Assembly: GCF_000971055.1 (NCBI RefSeq) | Contig: NZ_LARW01000066.1 | Location: 124,001 to 188,000, forward strand | Length of the DNA: 64,000 nucleotides | Reading direction: 5' to 3' | From: Sphingomonas sp. SRS2 | Lineage (GTDB): Bacteria > Pseudomonadota > Alphaproteobacteria > Sphingomonadales > Sphingomonadaceae | Shown here: positions 16,947-25,687 of the stretch, piece by piece | Numbering within the stretch: position 1 is the first letter of the stretch | Layout: each line of letters opens with the position of its first letter | Notes under the pieces: generated by a model | Databases searched by the model: none | What the model was told of the DNA's origin: nothing | Seen by the model: only the letters and a program-made list of their open reading frames with translations | Translations under genes and position numbers: made by a program

Positions 16947-18095
16947 ATGCCCGTCACGATCCGTCCCGTCACCGGCAAGGCGGAGCGGAAGCGCTTCGTC
17001 GAGCTGGCCTATAAGCTCAATGCCGGCGATCCCAACTGGGTACCGCCGCTGCGTATCGAAGCGCTCGAGCTCGTCACACCGGGTAAGAACCCCTTCTACG
17101 AACATGCCGACCAGCAGCTGTTTCTCGCCGAACGCGACGGCACGCTGGTCGGGCGGATATCGGCGCATATCGATCACCTCTGGCTGGCGATGCCCGCCGA
17201 GCAAGGCGGGGGGCCCGGCATCGGCAATTGGGGCCTGCTCGAAGCGGTCGATCAGGAGGTCGCCTCCGCGTTGATCGCCGCCGCCGAGGACTGGCTGCGC
17301 GCCAGGGGCATGACCAGCGCAATGGCGCCGCTCAGCTGCTCGATCTGGGAGGAGCCCGGCCTGCTCGTGCAGGGGCATGATCATCCGCCGACGATCATGA
17401 TGGGGCATGCCAGTGCCGCCTATCAGGGCTGGGTCGAAGCGCTGGGCTATGGCGGGATCAAGGACCTGCTCTGCTACGAGCTCGATATCACCCAGAATTT
17501 CCCGCCACTGCTGCAGCGGATCATAGCCTCGGGTGAGCGCAACCCGCGCATCACAATCCGCAAGGTCGACAAGAGTCGCTTCGACGAGGAGGCCTCGCTT
17601 CTCTTGTCAATTCTCAACGATGCCTGGTCGGACAATTGGGGCTTCGTCCCGATCACGCCGAATGAGATCGCCTATACCGCGAAGAAGCTGAAGACGGTGG
17701 TGTTCGAGGATCTGGTCCGCATCGCCGAGGTGGAAGGCGAGCCGGTCGCATTCATGCTGACCTTGCCCGACCTCAACGAGACCATCGCGGATCTCGACGG
17801 ACGGCTCTTTCCGTTCGGCTGGGCGAAGCTGCTGTGGCGCCTCCGGCGGCCGCAAGTGCGCACGATGCGCGTGCCGCTGATGGGCGTCGCGCGGAAGCTT
17901 CAGGCGACCCGCCTGGCCAGCCAGCTCGCTTTCATGATGATCGAATATATCCGCCGCGATTCGGTCGCCGACTATGGCGCGACCCGGGCCGAGATCGGCT
18001 GGATCCTGGAGAATAATCAAGGCATGCGGTCGATCGCCGAGGCGGTGAACGGCAAGGTGAACAAGGTCTACCGGATCTATTCCAAGGCTCTTTGA
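16947..18095 (+). CDS. Bacterial ceramide synthase-like protein (large GNAT family)
   Basis: At 382 aa it is longer than ordinary GNAT enzymes. The opening (RPVTGKAERKRFVELAYKLN, then DPNWVPPL) and the C-terminal GWILENNQGMRSIAEAV are those of the large GNAT-like family that includes the Caulobacter bacterial ceramide synthase, which N-acylates the long-chain base. It is soluble-looking, unlike eukaryotic ceramide synthases. Co-transcription with the hydroxylase and the presence of spt in the same 12 kb support the call. The family assignment is from memory of the N-terminus and context. Confidence 0.75.
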   Translation: MPVTIRPVTGKAERKRFVELAYKLNAGDPNWVPPLRIEALELVTPGKNPFYEHADQQLFLAERDGTLVGRISAHIDHLWLAMPAEQGGGPGIGNWGLLEAVDQEVASALIAAAEDWLRARGMTSAMAPLSCSIWEEPGLLVQGHDHPPTIMMGHASAAYQGWVEALGYGGIKDLLCYELDITQNFPPLLQRIIASGERNPRITIRKVDKSRFDEEASLLLSILNDAWSDNWGFVPITPNEIAYTAKKLKTVVFEDLVRIAEVEGEPVAFMLTLPDLNETIADLDGRLFPFGWAKLLWRLRRPQVRTMRVPLMGVARKLQATRLASQLAFMMIEYIRRDSVADYGATRAEIGWILENNQGMRSIAEAVNGKVNKVYRIYSKAL

Positions 18096-18107
18096 CGGGA
18101 AACGGCC

Positions 18108-18740
18108 GTGTCGCTGCAAAGCTGGTGGATATTCGTCTGCGCGACCTTCCTGATCTCGGCGATGCCGGGGCCGAACATGCTGCACGTCATGAGCCAGGGG
18201 ATGCGCCATGGGCTTCCCCGCGCATCGTTCACCATGGCGGGCTGCATGCTCGCATTACTCTCCCTGTTCGGCCTTTCGGCGATGGGGATGAGCGCGCTGC
18301 TCTCGGCACTGCCGCAACTGCTTACCGCGATAAAGATCGCGGGGGCGCTCTACCTGATCTGGATAGGGATCAAGGCGTGGCGCGACGACAGCCCGCCGAT
18401 CGACATCGATAGCGGTGACATCGAACCTGCGCGGAAGACCCGGGCCGAGCTGTTTCGCGCGGGCTTCCTGATCAGCGTCAGCAACCCCAAGGCGGTGATC
18501 TTCGCGGCCGCCTTCTTCCCGCAATTCGTCAGCCCGGCTTTGCCGAAGGCTCCGCAATTCGCGATCCTGCTCATCACTTTTGTGGTGATCGAGATGAGCT
18601 GGTACCTGACCTATGCGACCGGCGGGCGCACCCTTGCCCGTTTCATGCGAGAGGCGCGCTGGCAGCGGCTGTTCAATCGCGCCACCGGCGGGCTTTTCAT
18701 CATATTCGGCCTGTCGCTGCTCGCGTGGCGCCAGAAATGA
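18108..18740 (+). CDS. LysE/RhtB-family amino-acid exporter
   Basis: The 210-aa protein has about six hydrophobic segments and the signature FLISAMPGPNMLHVMSQGM at the N-terminus, with SNPKAVIFAAAFFPQF in the middle. Members export amino acids such as homoserine or threonine; the substrate cannot be deduced. The start is GTG at 18108, 12 bp after the ceramide-synthase-like gene, so it is probably read in the same transcript without an obvious functional link. Confidence 0.87.
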   Translation: MSLQSWWIFVCATFLISAMPGPNMLHVMSQGMRHGLPRASFTMAGCMLALLSLFGLSAMGMSALLSALPQLLTAIKIAGALYLIWIGIKAWRDDSPPIDIDSGDIEPARKTRAELFRAGFLISVSNPKAVIFAAAFFPQFVSPALPKAPQFAILLITFVVIEMSWYLTYATGGRTLARFMREARWQRLFNRATGGLFIIFGLSLLAWRQK

Positions 18741-18751
18741 AGGAGAGACCG

Positions 18752-19048
18752 ATGACGATCGACGATATCGACGACAGGATCGCCGCCGCCGCCTTTCGCC
18801 GGCTGGTCCGCCACCTCCAGCATCGCGATGATGCGCAGAATGTCGACCTGATGGGCCTCGCGGGCTTCTGCCGCAATTGCCTGTCGGACTGGGTCGGCGA
18901 TGCGGCGGCGGGCAGCCTCGACAAGGAGGCGGCGCGCGAGGCGGTCTATGGGATGCCCTATTCCGAATGGAAGGCGCAGCAGCCGCCCGCTACGCCGGAA
19001 CAGCTCGCGAAGATGGACGCGAGCGTGGCGAAGAACCGCCAGCAGTAA
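18752..19048 (+). CDS. DUF1244 protein
   Basis: This 98-aa acidic protein contains RLVRHLQHRDDAQNVDLMGL and AGFCRNCLSDW, the conserved core of DUF1244, including the paired Cys residues. The ATG at 18752 follows GGAGAGACC and is 11 bp after the LysE gene. Function is unknown. Length matches the family. Confidence 0.85.
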   Translation: MTIDDIDDRIAAAAFRRLVRHLQHRDDAQNVDLMGLAGFCRNCLSDWVGDAAAGSLDKEAAREAVYGMPYSEWKAQQPPATPEQLAKMDASVAKNRQQ

Positions 19049-19069
19049 TCTTGGCGGCGTGCTGCTCCG

Positions 19070-19810
19070 CTAAGAAACGAAACTCACCGACCAGCGGGCG
19101 AAGGCGAGCCAGGTTTCGGTCTGCCAGGTCGCCAGCCGGAAGATCTGCGAAGCGATCATGATGCCGCCGCCGATCGCTGTCGCGCGGTGAATGCGGCCCT
19201 TCTGCTTATAATCCCAGGCGATCAGCGCGACGAGGAACAGGTCGCTGAAACCGAACAGTACCACCGGCCCGGGGATGAAAGCGGGCAAGGGCATGCGTCC
19301 GAAGCCCGGGCTGGTCATTTCCATCATCGCGATCATCATCAGCCGCTTGTGGGTCTGCGAATCGCGGCGCTTGACCAGCGCCCAGCCGATCAGCCCGGCA
19401 TAGACCGGTACGGCGAGGAGCGGGATCGACAGCCAGCTGAGCGGCGGAACCATCGGCGGGCCGGAGGCGCGTATGACCTGATAGAGGCTGGCCAGTGTGC
19501 CGACCACGATCATCGCGGGCAGCATCGCGACAGCGGTCAGGCCAAGTCTCCGGTGAATGTCGGGCCGGCCGTTGGTCACCAGCAGCGTCTGGACCAGAAA
19601 GAGCAGCATCCAGGCGGTGAACAGCACGCCGTGAAGGTGCATCAGCGGGGTTATCGATGGCAGCGGAAAAGCAGCTGGGACGACGCCGCGCATATAATAG
19701 CTCGGCGCGAAGCCGGCCACGATCGACAGGACCATCGTGATCGCCATCGCGGCGTAGAATTTTCGTTCGGACGATACCGCCCTGGTTCGCCCCTGAACCT
19801 TTGTCGCCAT
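19070..19810 (-). CDS. Conserved multi-pass membrane protein of unknown function
   Basis: This 246-aa protein has about seven hydrophobic segments. Polar residues are concentrated in HLHGVLFTAWMLLFLVQ and a following GRPDIHRRLG motif, plus HKRLMMIAMMEM. Paired histidines on neighbouring helices could bind haem, but no family function is known to me. It lies downstream of xthA on the same strand with 67 bp between, and is convergent with the DUF1244 gene. Confidence 0.7.
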   Translation of the reverse strand: MATKVQGRTRAVSSERKFYAAMAITMVLSIVAGFAPSYYMRGVVPAAFPLPSITPLMHLHGVLFTAWMLLFLVQTLLVTNGRPDIHRRLGLTAVAMLPAMIVVGTLASLYQVIRASGPPMVPPLSWLSIPLLAVPVYAGLIGWALVKRRDSQTHKRLMMIAMMEMTSPGFGRMPLPAFIPGPVVLFGFSDLFLVALIAWDYKQKGRIHRATAIGGGIMIASQIFRLATWQTETWLAFARWSVSFVS

Positions 19811-19877
19811 GGTTCACTCTCCGCCGTTTCGCGCAACGCTCCCTATTACAAGGGGGTAACACGGAGCGGTTGCGCAA

Positions 19878-20654
19878 TCACCTTAATGTGATCCAGGTCG
19901 GCGCATGGTCGCTCGCCTTTTCGAGCGCGCGCGTATCCTTGTCGACCCCGGCACCGGTCAGCCGGTCGGCGGCGGCGGGGCTCAGCATCAGATGATCGAT
20001 GCGGAAGCCCGCGTCGCGTTGCCACGCTCCAGCCTGATAGTCCCAGAAGGTATAGACCGGCCCGTGCGGATGGATGGTGCGCACCGCATCGGTCCAGCCG
20101 GCGTTGCACAGGCGGCGGAAGGCCGATCGGCTCTCAGGCTGGGTCAGCGCATCGGCCGCCATCGCGCGTTCCGAAAACACGTCGTCGGTAGATGGCGTGG
20201 GAATGACATTATAGTCGCCCGCCAGCACGACCGGCATTTCGCTGGCCCAGAGGCCGGCGGCGTGATCGATCAGCTTGTCGAACCAGGCGAGCTTGTAATC
20301 GAACTTGGGCCCCGGCACCGGATTGCCGTTGGGCAGGTAGATCGATCCGACGATCACGCCGTTTATCTCGGCTTCGATATAACGGCTGAGGGTCGGATCG
20401 GGATCGTCGGGCAGGCCCTTGAGCCGCGCGACCGGCTGCGCGCCCTTGGCCAGGATGGCGACGCCGTTGAAGCCCTTCTGCCCATGCCAGATCGCGCCAT
20501 AGCCCGCCGCTTCGATATCGGCGATCGGGAAGGTCTCATCGGAGGTCTTGATCTCCTGCAGGCAGGCGACGTCGGGCGCCTTCTGCTCGAGCCATTCGAT
20601 CAGGCGGGGAAGACGGGCCTTGATCCCGTTGATGTTGAAGGTCGATATCTTCAT
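19878..20654 (-). CDS. xthA: Exodeoxyribonuclease III (AP endonuclease)
   Basis: Base-excision repair enzyme of the EEP fold, 258 aa. It begins MKISTFNINGIKARLPRL and contains CLQEIKTSDE (catalytic Glu), GDYNVIPT and a C-terminal FRIDHLMLSP and SDHAPTWITL with the catalytic Asp-His. The nearby erpA gene ends 52 bp upstream on the same strand. Confidence 0.94.
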   Translation of the reverse strand: MKISTFNINGIKARLPRLIEWLEQKAPDVACLQEIKTSDETFPIADIEAAGYGAIWHGQKGFNGVAILAKGAQPVARLKGLPDDPDPTLSRYIEAEINGVIVGSIYLPNGNPVPGPKFDYKLAWFDKLIDHAAGLWASEMPVVLAGDYNVIPTPSTDDVFSERAMAADALTQPESRSAFRRLCNAGWTDAVRTIHPHGPVYTFWDYQAGAWQRDAGFRIDHLMLSPAAADRLTGAGVDKDTRALEKASDHAPTWITLR

Positions 20655-20705
20655 GGGGCGGGGATAGCGCGCCCTACGCGCCGCGTCACCCGCTCATGAC
20701 CGTGA

Positions 20706-21056
20706 TCAGACCGAGAAGCTCGATCCGCAGCCGCAGCCCGAGGCCGCATTGGGATTGGTCACCTGAAAGGCTGCGCCGCCCAGCGACTCGACATAATCGA
20801 CCGCGCCGCCGCGGACGAGGTCGAGGCTCATCGGATCGACCACCAGCGACACGCCGTCGCGGATGGTGACAACATCGTCGTCGGCCGGAGCTTCGGCGAG
20901 CTCGAACTTATACTGGAAACCCGCGCAGCCGCCGCCGTCTATCGCCAGCCGCAGGATCGCCGGCTTGCCGGTCTTCTTGGCTATTATCGCCACTCGCGCG
21001 GCGGCGGATGGGGTCAGGTCGATCTCGGCCTGCTGGATGTCTGGCTGTGCGTTCAT
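20706..21056 (-). CDS. erpA: Iron-sulfur cluster carrier of the ErpA/IscA (HesB) family
   Basis: The 116-aa protein has the A-type carrier cysteines: one in GGGCAGFQYKFEL and two in NASGCGCGSSF-type C-terminus (NPNAASGCGCGSS). A-type carriers deliver Fe-S clusters to apo-enzymes. There is no isc or suf gene next to it. ErpA is the most likely subtype from length and the GGAAFQVTNPN stretch, but IscA cannot be excluded. Confidence 0.87.
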   Translation of the reverse strand: MNAQPDIQQAEIDLTPSAAARVAIIAKKTGKPAILRLAIDGGGCAGFQYKFELAEAPADDDVVTIRDGVSLVVDPMSLDLVRGGAVDYVESLGGAAFQVTNPNAASGCGCGSSFSV

Positions 21057-21074
21057 GCCGTGAAGATAAGCTTC

Positions 21075-21107
21075 AAAGGGGCCGCCGACAATGCCGACGA
21101 CCCCTTT
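21075..21107 (-). terminator. Stem-loop terminator after the M23 peptidase gene
   Basis: The minus-strand RNA forms a 15-bp stem with a 3-nt loop, counting three G-U pairs. On the plus strand the same positions are mismatches. The wobble pattern therefore shows it works for leftward transcription, ending the M23 transcript before erpA. There is only a short T run after it. Confidence 0.6.
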
Positions 21108-21128
21108 CCCGTCTTTATTCGATGAATC

Positions 21129-21809
21129 TCAGTCCTCGGGACCGCCCAGCGCGACGTCGGCGGAGCCTTCCTTCATCGCGATCAGATAATCGGCCGACTG
21201 CAGGAAGGGCATCGGATTGACGGCGCGGCCGTCGATGCGGACTTCATAATGGAGATGGTTGCCGGTCGAACGGCCCGTCGAGCCGACATAGCCGATCAGG
21301 TCGCCGCGCTTGATGCGGTCGCCATGGCGAGCGGCAATGCGCGACATATGGCCATAACGGGTGGCGATGCCCTTGCCGTGGTCGATCTGGACCATGTTGC
21401 CATAGCCGCCGAACCACTCGGCGCGGTCGACTACGCCGTCGGCGGTCGCATAGATCGGGGTGCCGCTGCGCGACGCGAGGTCGATGCCGGCATGCATCGC
21501 GGCCGACCCGGCGAAGGGATCGGAGCGGACGCCGAATGAGCTCGACAGGGTGAAATTGGCGATCGGCAGGATCGAGGGGATCGAGATCGCACCGTTGTTC
21601 ATCGCGTCCAGTTTCTTCCACGACTGGAACAGCGCATGGAACTGAGCGGCGCCGCGAGCGTTATCCGAAAGTTCCCCGCCCTGTGCCAGTGCGGGCGAGA
21701 CCGACGACGCGAGCAGCAGTGCTGCAGCGAGCAGCTTCGTGCGGGTCGATGACAGCGATTTGGCGGCAAGGCGCAGCCCGGCAGAAACAACATTGGCCAG
21801 AAAGTGCAT
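21129..21809 (-). CDS. Exported M23-family metallopeptidase (LytM domain)
   Basis: The signal sequence (about 1-43, KLLAAALLLASSVSPALAQ) precedes a LytM/M23 domain with the zinc ligands in HAGIDLASRSGTPIYA and GNHLHYEVRIDG. Such enzymes cut peptidoglycan cross-links or, if inactive, activate amidases; the ligands look intact. I chose ATG 21809 (226 aa), preceded by GGGGGAATT; the upstream extension is not needed. It stands alone and is followed by the stem-loop at 21075-21107. Confidence 0.87.
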   Translation of the reverse strand: MHFLANVVSAGLRLAAKSLSSTRTKLLAAALLLASSVSPALAQGGELSDNARGAAQFHALFQSWKKLDAMNNGAISIPSILPIANFTLSSSFGVRSDPFAGSAAMHAGIDLASRSGTPIYATADGVVDRAEWFGGYGNMVQIDHGKGIATRYGHMSRIAARHGDRIKRGDLIGYVGSTGRSTGNHLHYEVRIDGRAVNPMPFLQSADYLIAMKEGSADVALGGPED

Positions 21810-21861
21810 AATTCCCCCGCGACCGGAACGATCCCAACCGAAACATCCGGTCGGGCCCTGT

Positions 21862-22770
21862 TTAGCCGCGGTCAGGAATAGCCCCCCCTTCTGCGACAAA
21901 GTTTGTGTGAGAAAGATCACAAGGCGCGGCAACCCCGGCCATCATCTCTTTCGTCAGACCGGCTTTCGCACGGGATGAGTCGTTGAACGGCGGCTTAATG
22001 GTGCCCCGAAAATGTCGACGAACCTGTAATTGCCAGTTTTGCACGCAATCGATTCGCTCGCGGTCGCACAAGAATCTGAACCATTCGACCCCGGCTGCAA
22101 CATGACCAATCTCGTCCTCGGCGATGCGGCGCAATATCCGCCCCGACCTCATATCGTCCGCTGCTTCGAAACGGCTTATCAATGAGGGGGTTACGTCCAG
22201 TCCGCGGGCTTCGAGGACCATCGGAACGACCGCCAGCCGGGCCAGCGGATCGGCCGCCGTCGTCTCCGCCGCCTCCCATAAACCGTCATGGGCAGGCAGG
22301 TCGCCATAGCGTGCGCCATATGCATTCAGCCGTCTTTCGAGCAGCGCGAAGTGCATCGCTTCCTCGGCGCCGACCTTCATCCACTGGTCGACGAATCGAT
22401 GCGGAAAGGACGCGCCGAACCGCCCGATCAGATCGAAGGCGAGATCGATAGCGACATATTCGATGTGCGCCAGCGCGTGCAGCATCGCGATCCGCGCACG
22501 GGCCGAACCGGCGCGGCCGCGCCTGGGCATGCGCGACGGCGGCAGCAGCGGCGGCCGATCGCTCCGCGCCGGACGATCGGGCATCGGCGTGGTGAAGGCC
22601 CAGTCGAGTCGCCCCAGCCGCCAGTCGCGTGCAGCCTGGCGCGCAGCCTTTACCTTGGCGAGCGGATCGGCCTCGTCGAGCACCGAGCGGCAGGCGGACG
22701 AAACGTCGTCCCGGCGGAGGCCGGGGCCGCCGCCTTCCTCGGTCGGCTCAGTTGGTTGCGGCAAGGTCAT
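21862..22770 (-). CDS. DUF455 ferritin-like protein
   Basis: The core ([69 protein letters not shown] and [15 protein letters not shown]) carries the Glu/His pattern of ferritin-like di-metal proteins of DUF455. The length is 302 aa from ATG 22770. The first 25 or so residues (rich in Pro, Gly, Arg) are encoded by a palindromic repeat and look foreign, so the original start was probably further in. It overlaps the upstream HDAC-like gene by 23 bp. Biochemical function is unknown. Confidence 0.83.
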   Translation of the reverse strand: MTLPQPTEPTEEGGGPGLRRDDVSSACRSVLDEADPLAKVKAARQAARDWRLGRLDWAFTTPMPDRPARSDRPPLLPPSRMPRRGRAGSARARIAMLHALAHIEYVAIDLAFDLIGRFGASFPHRFVDQWMKVGAEEAMHFALLERRLNAYGARYGDLPAHDGLWEAAETTAADPLARLAVVPMVLEARGLDVTPSLISRFEAADDMRSGRILRRIAEDEIGHVAAGVEWFRFLCDRERIDCVQNWQLQVRRHFRGTIKPPFNDSSRAKAGLTKEMMAGVAAPCDLSHTNFVAEGGAIPDRG

Positions 22771-22808
22771 CTTCGATCTCTGGCGGCCCCGGCCTCCCGG
22801 GGGCGACG
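22703..22808. repeat. Palindromic repeat lying inside two coding regions
   Basis: Arms at 22703-22731 and 22782-22808 are near-perfect inverted copies (cores GGAGGCCGGGGCCGCC and its complement), with about 50 bp between. The same arm sequence recurs at 39294-39318. The repeat covers the C-terminus of the HDAC-like gene and the N-terminus of the DUF455 gene. Confidence 0.7.
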
Positions 22809-23710
22809 GTGAAATCCCGAAACGCCCCGTCGAGCGCGAGGATCGAGCGGACATGCCGGCGCGCCACTTCGAGGCGGTCGTCGCCATAGCCACCGCCGAG
22901 CACGCTGGCGAGGGGAATGTCGCCGCCCCGCGCCTGCGCCATGACGAAACGGTCGCGGGCCCGCAGCCCATCGTCGCTGAGCGCGAGGCGGCCGAGCTTG
23001 TCGTCGCGATGCGGATCCACGCCGGCTTGGTAGAGGATGATGTCAGGCCCGAAACCAGCGATGGCGGCAGGCAGATGATCGGCGAGTGCCGCCAGATAGG
23101 CGTCGTCGCCCATCGCGTCGGCCAGGCCGAGATCGAAGCTGGAGCGCGCCTTGCGGGTCGGAAAGTTCTTCTCGGCATGGATCGAGAAGGTGAAGATATC
23201 GGCGCGGCCGCCGAGCAGCGCCGCGGTGCCGTCGCCTTGGTGCACGTCGAGATCCACGATCATAACCCGCCGCGCGTCGCCCTCGGCGATCAGCCGGTTG
23301 GCGGCGATGGCGAGATCGTTGAAGACGCAATATCCGGCTCCCGTCTCGGCCAGCGCATGGTGACTGCCGCCCGCGCTATTCGCGGCATAACCGTGCGCGA
23401 GGGCAAGCTTCGCCGCGAGCCAGGTTCCGCCGGGGGCAAGGAACGCGCGCCGCGTCACCCGCTCGGTGACGGGAAAGCCGATCCGCCGCGTCTTGTCGGG
23501 TGGCACCCGGCTCTCGGCCACCTCGGCGACATAAGCGGGATCGTGGAGCGCCTCGATCCATATTCGGGGCATCGGTTCGGGCTCGTGCAGCCGGTGCGGC
23601 GTGCCCGTTTCGGCCAGCGCAATCATCACCAGGCCATATTTGTCGAAGCTGAACGTGCTGCCCGGCTGCGCCGGAGAAACATAATAAGGATGATGCACGA
23701 GCTGGAGCAT
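22748..23710 (-). CDS. Histone-deacetylase superfamily enzyme (class II / acetylpolyamine amidohydrolase-like)
   Basis: The 320-aa protein has the zinc-hydrolase signatures: GGSHHA (catalytic His pair), [17 protein letters not shown] (zinc Asp and His) and [11 protein letters not shown] (zinc Asp). Bacterial members deacetylate polyamines or other amides. The substrate is unknown. The last 20 residues ([18 protein letters not shown]) fall in a palindromic repeat and look like an acquired tail. It is divergent from the esterase gene with 35 bp between starts. Confidence 0.88.
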   Translation of the reverse strand: MLQLVHHPYYVSPAQPGSTFSFDKYGLVMIALAETGTPHRLHEPEPMPRIWIEALHDPAYVAEVAESRVPPDKTRRIGFPVTERVTRRAFLAPGGTWLAAKLALAHGYAANSAGGSHHALAETGAGYCVFNDLAIAANRLIAEGDARRVMIVDLDVHQGDGTAALLGGRADIFTFSIHAEKNFPTRKARSSFDLGLADAMGDDAYLAALADHLPAAIAGFGPDIILYQAGVDPHRDDKLGRLALSDDGLRARDRFVMAQARGGDIPLASVLGGGYGDDRLEVARRHVRSILALDGAFRDFTVAPGRPGPPEIEDDLAATN

Positions 23711-23745
23711 CTTGCCACGCTAGCCGCTTTTACCGATGGAAGGCC

Positions 23746-24696
23746 ATGAGCGAAGAATTTGTCCGTCCCGATGTCCGAGCGTTTCTCGACGACCTCAACC
23801 GCCGCGAAGGCCCCAGAACCCACGAGGTCGAGCCCGCGACCGCGCGCCAGATGGCGGCCCGGCTGCGCGCGATCGCCGATGTGGACAGCCCTGACATTGC
23901 GACGCGCGAGGATCTCTACATCGCCGCGCCCGACGGCCGCTCCATCCCGGCGCGCTTCTATGATGCGCGCAAGCGGCGCGATGAGGGGCCGCTGATCGTG
24001 TTCTTCCATGGCGGCGGCTTCGTCGTCGGCGATCTCGATATCTATGATGCCGCCTGCGCCGATATCGCGATCGGGCTCGATCTGCCGCTGCTGTCGATCG
24101 ATTACCGGCTCGCGCCCGAATGCCCGTGGCCCGGAGCGCCGGACGACTGCGAGGTCGCGGCGCGCTGGGTGGCGGAGCAGGGGGTTTTGTTCGGGCGCAG
24201 CTTCAATTCGATCGCCTTCGCCGGGGACAGCGCCGGCGGCACGTTGTCGATCGTCACCGCGATGGCGCTGCGCAACCATCCCGCGGCGCTCCCCGTGATC
24301 GCGCTCTGGGCGCTCTATCCGGCGGTCGACCTGCGCAAGCGTTACCCATCGACCGAACGGCTGGGCGAAGGCTATATGCTCAGCCTCGATACACTGCGCT
24401 GGTTCAACGATCATTATGCGCCGGATTTCGGGCATTGGCGGGCGTCGCCCCGGCTCGGCGACCAGCGCGGCATGCCGCCGGCGCTTGTCGTCGCGGCGAC
24501 GCTCGATCCGCTGCTCGATCAGGCGCGCGCCTATGCGATGGCATGTATCGAGGCGGGGGTGCCGACCGAATATCGCGAGGCAAAGGGCAATATCCACGGC
24601 TGGCTCACGCTGCGCCGGGCGATCCCCTCGTCGCAGCAGGACCTGCGCGGCTGTCTTGGCGCCTTCCGCACGATGATCGAGGAATATCGCCCATGA
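23746..24696 (+). CDS. Alpha/beta hydrolase of the hormone-sensitive lipase family
   Basis: The 316-aa protein shows the oxyanion-hole motif VFFHGGGFVVGD, the nucleophile GDSAGG (Ser near residue 163), Asp in TLDPLLDQ and His in GNIHGWL. The HSL family hydrolyses short-chain esters; the natural substrate is unknown. The stop overlaps the rppH start by ATGA (24693-24696), suggesting co-translation. Confidence 0.88.
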   Translation: MSEEFVRPDVRAFLDDLNRREGPRTHEVEPATARQMAARLRAIADVDSPDIATREDLYIAAPDGRSIPARFYDARKRRDEGPLIVFFHGGGFVVGDLDIYDAACADIAIGLDLPLLSIDYRLAPECPWPGAPDDCEVAARWVAEQGVLFGRSFNSIAFAGDSAGGTLSIVTAMALRNHPAALPVIALWALYPAVDLRKRYPSTERLGEGYMLSLDTLRWFNDHYAPDFGHWRASPRLGDQRGMPPALVVAATLDPLLDQARAYAMACIEAGVPTEYREAKGNIHGWLTLRRAIPSSQQDLRGCLGAFRTMIEEYRP

Positions 24697-25172
24697 AACC
24701 TCAACTCCCCTATCGCCCTGCCGCGGCGATCATGCTGCTCAACGGTGAGGACAAGGTGTTCGTCGCCCAGCGGATCGATAGCTCGCTCGAAGCGTGGCAG
24801 ATGCCACAGGGCGGGCTCGACCCCGGCGAGAATCCCGAAGCCGGCGCGCTGCGCGAGCTGGAGGAAGAAACGGGCATCCCGCCGCGTCTCGTCGAGATAT
24901 TGGGCCGTGCGCCCGATGTGCTGCTCTACGATCTGCCGCCCGAACTGAGGGGCAAGATCTGGGGCGGCAAATATCGGGGGCAGGCGCAGCATTGGTTCGT
25001 CGCCCGCTTCCTCGGTCGCGACGAAGATATCAATCTTGAAACCCCCGAACCCGAATTCCGCGCCTGGAAATGGGCCGATGCCGGCGAACTGGTCGACCTG
25101 ATCGTCCCGTTCAAGAAAGTGCTATATGCACAGGTGGTCGAGGCGTTCGGGGAATATCTGCCGAGGAAATAG
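24693..25172 (+). CDS. rppH: RNA pyrophosphohydrolase (Nudix)
   Basis: RppH removes pyrophosphate from the 5' end of mRNAs and starts their decay. The 159-aa protein begins with PYRPAAAIMLLNGEDKVFVA and has an intact Nudix box GGLDPGENPEAGALRELEEE followed by TG, then GKYRGQAQHWFVARF, all typical. The start at 24693 is fixed by the ATGA overlap with the esterase gene. Confidence 0.93.
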   Translation: MKPQLPYRPAAAIMLLNGEDKVFVAQRIDSSLEAWQMPQGGLDPGENPEAGALRELEEETGIPPRLVEILGRAPDVLLYDLPPELRGKIWGGKYRGQAQHWFVARFLGRDEDINLETPEPEFRAWKWADAGELVDLIVPFKKVLYAQVVEAFGEYLPRK

Positions 25173-25175
25173 CCG

Positions 25176-25637
25176 TCAGAGCGCCTGCGCTGCCGCCAGC
25201 ACCTCTTCGGCGTGGCCCTTGACCTTCACCTTGCGCCAGATGCGCGCGATCCTGCCGTCCTTGCCGATCAGGAAGGTCGCGCGATCGATGCCCATATAGT
25301 TGCGGCCGTAGAGGGTCTTCTCGATCCAGGTGCCATAGGCTTCGCAGATACTGTCGTCGCTGTCCGAGGCCAGGCTGACCTTCAGCCCATATTTGTCGAT
25401 GAACTTCTGGTGCCTGGCCGGCTTGTCTTTCGAGACGCCGATGATCGTCGCCCCGGCCCCGGCGAATTCGCCGGCGAGCGCGGTGAAAGCCTTTGCTTCG
25501 GTGGTGCAGCCCGGCGTGTCGTCCTTGGGGTAGAAATAGAGGACGAGAATCTTGCCCGCCTGATCGGCGATGCTCGTCGCGCTGCCGTCGGGCAGCGGCA
25601 GTGTCACGTTCGGGGCCTTGTCGCCATCTTTCAGCAT
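25176..25637 (-). CDS. bcp: Thioredoxin-dependent peroxiredoxin Bcp/PrxQ
   Basis: This 153-aa peroxide-scavenging enzyme has the peroxidatic Cys in YPKDDTPGCTTEAKAF (near residue 45). The usual PrxQ resolving Cys five residues later is absent here, since the motif reads CTTEAK. Another Cys is in DSICEAYGTW. It is convergent with rppH with only 3 bp between stops, and is followed upstream by the glnE genes on the same strand. Confidence 0.93.
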   Translation of the reverse strand: MLKDGDKAPNVTLPLPDGSATSIADQAGKILVLYFYPKDDTPGCTTEAKAFTALAGEFAGAGATIIGVSKDKPARHQKFIDKYGLKVSLASDSDDSICEAYGTWIEKTLYGRNYMGIDRATFLIGKDGRIARIWRKVKVKGHAEEVLAAAQAL

Positions 25638-25687
25638 CGTCTGTCTCCCAGGGGTGGACGATCTTTAGGATGACCGGGCGGCGAAGT

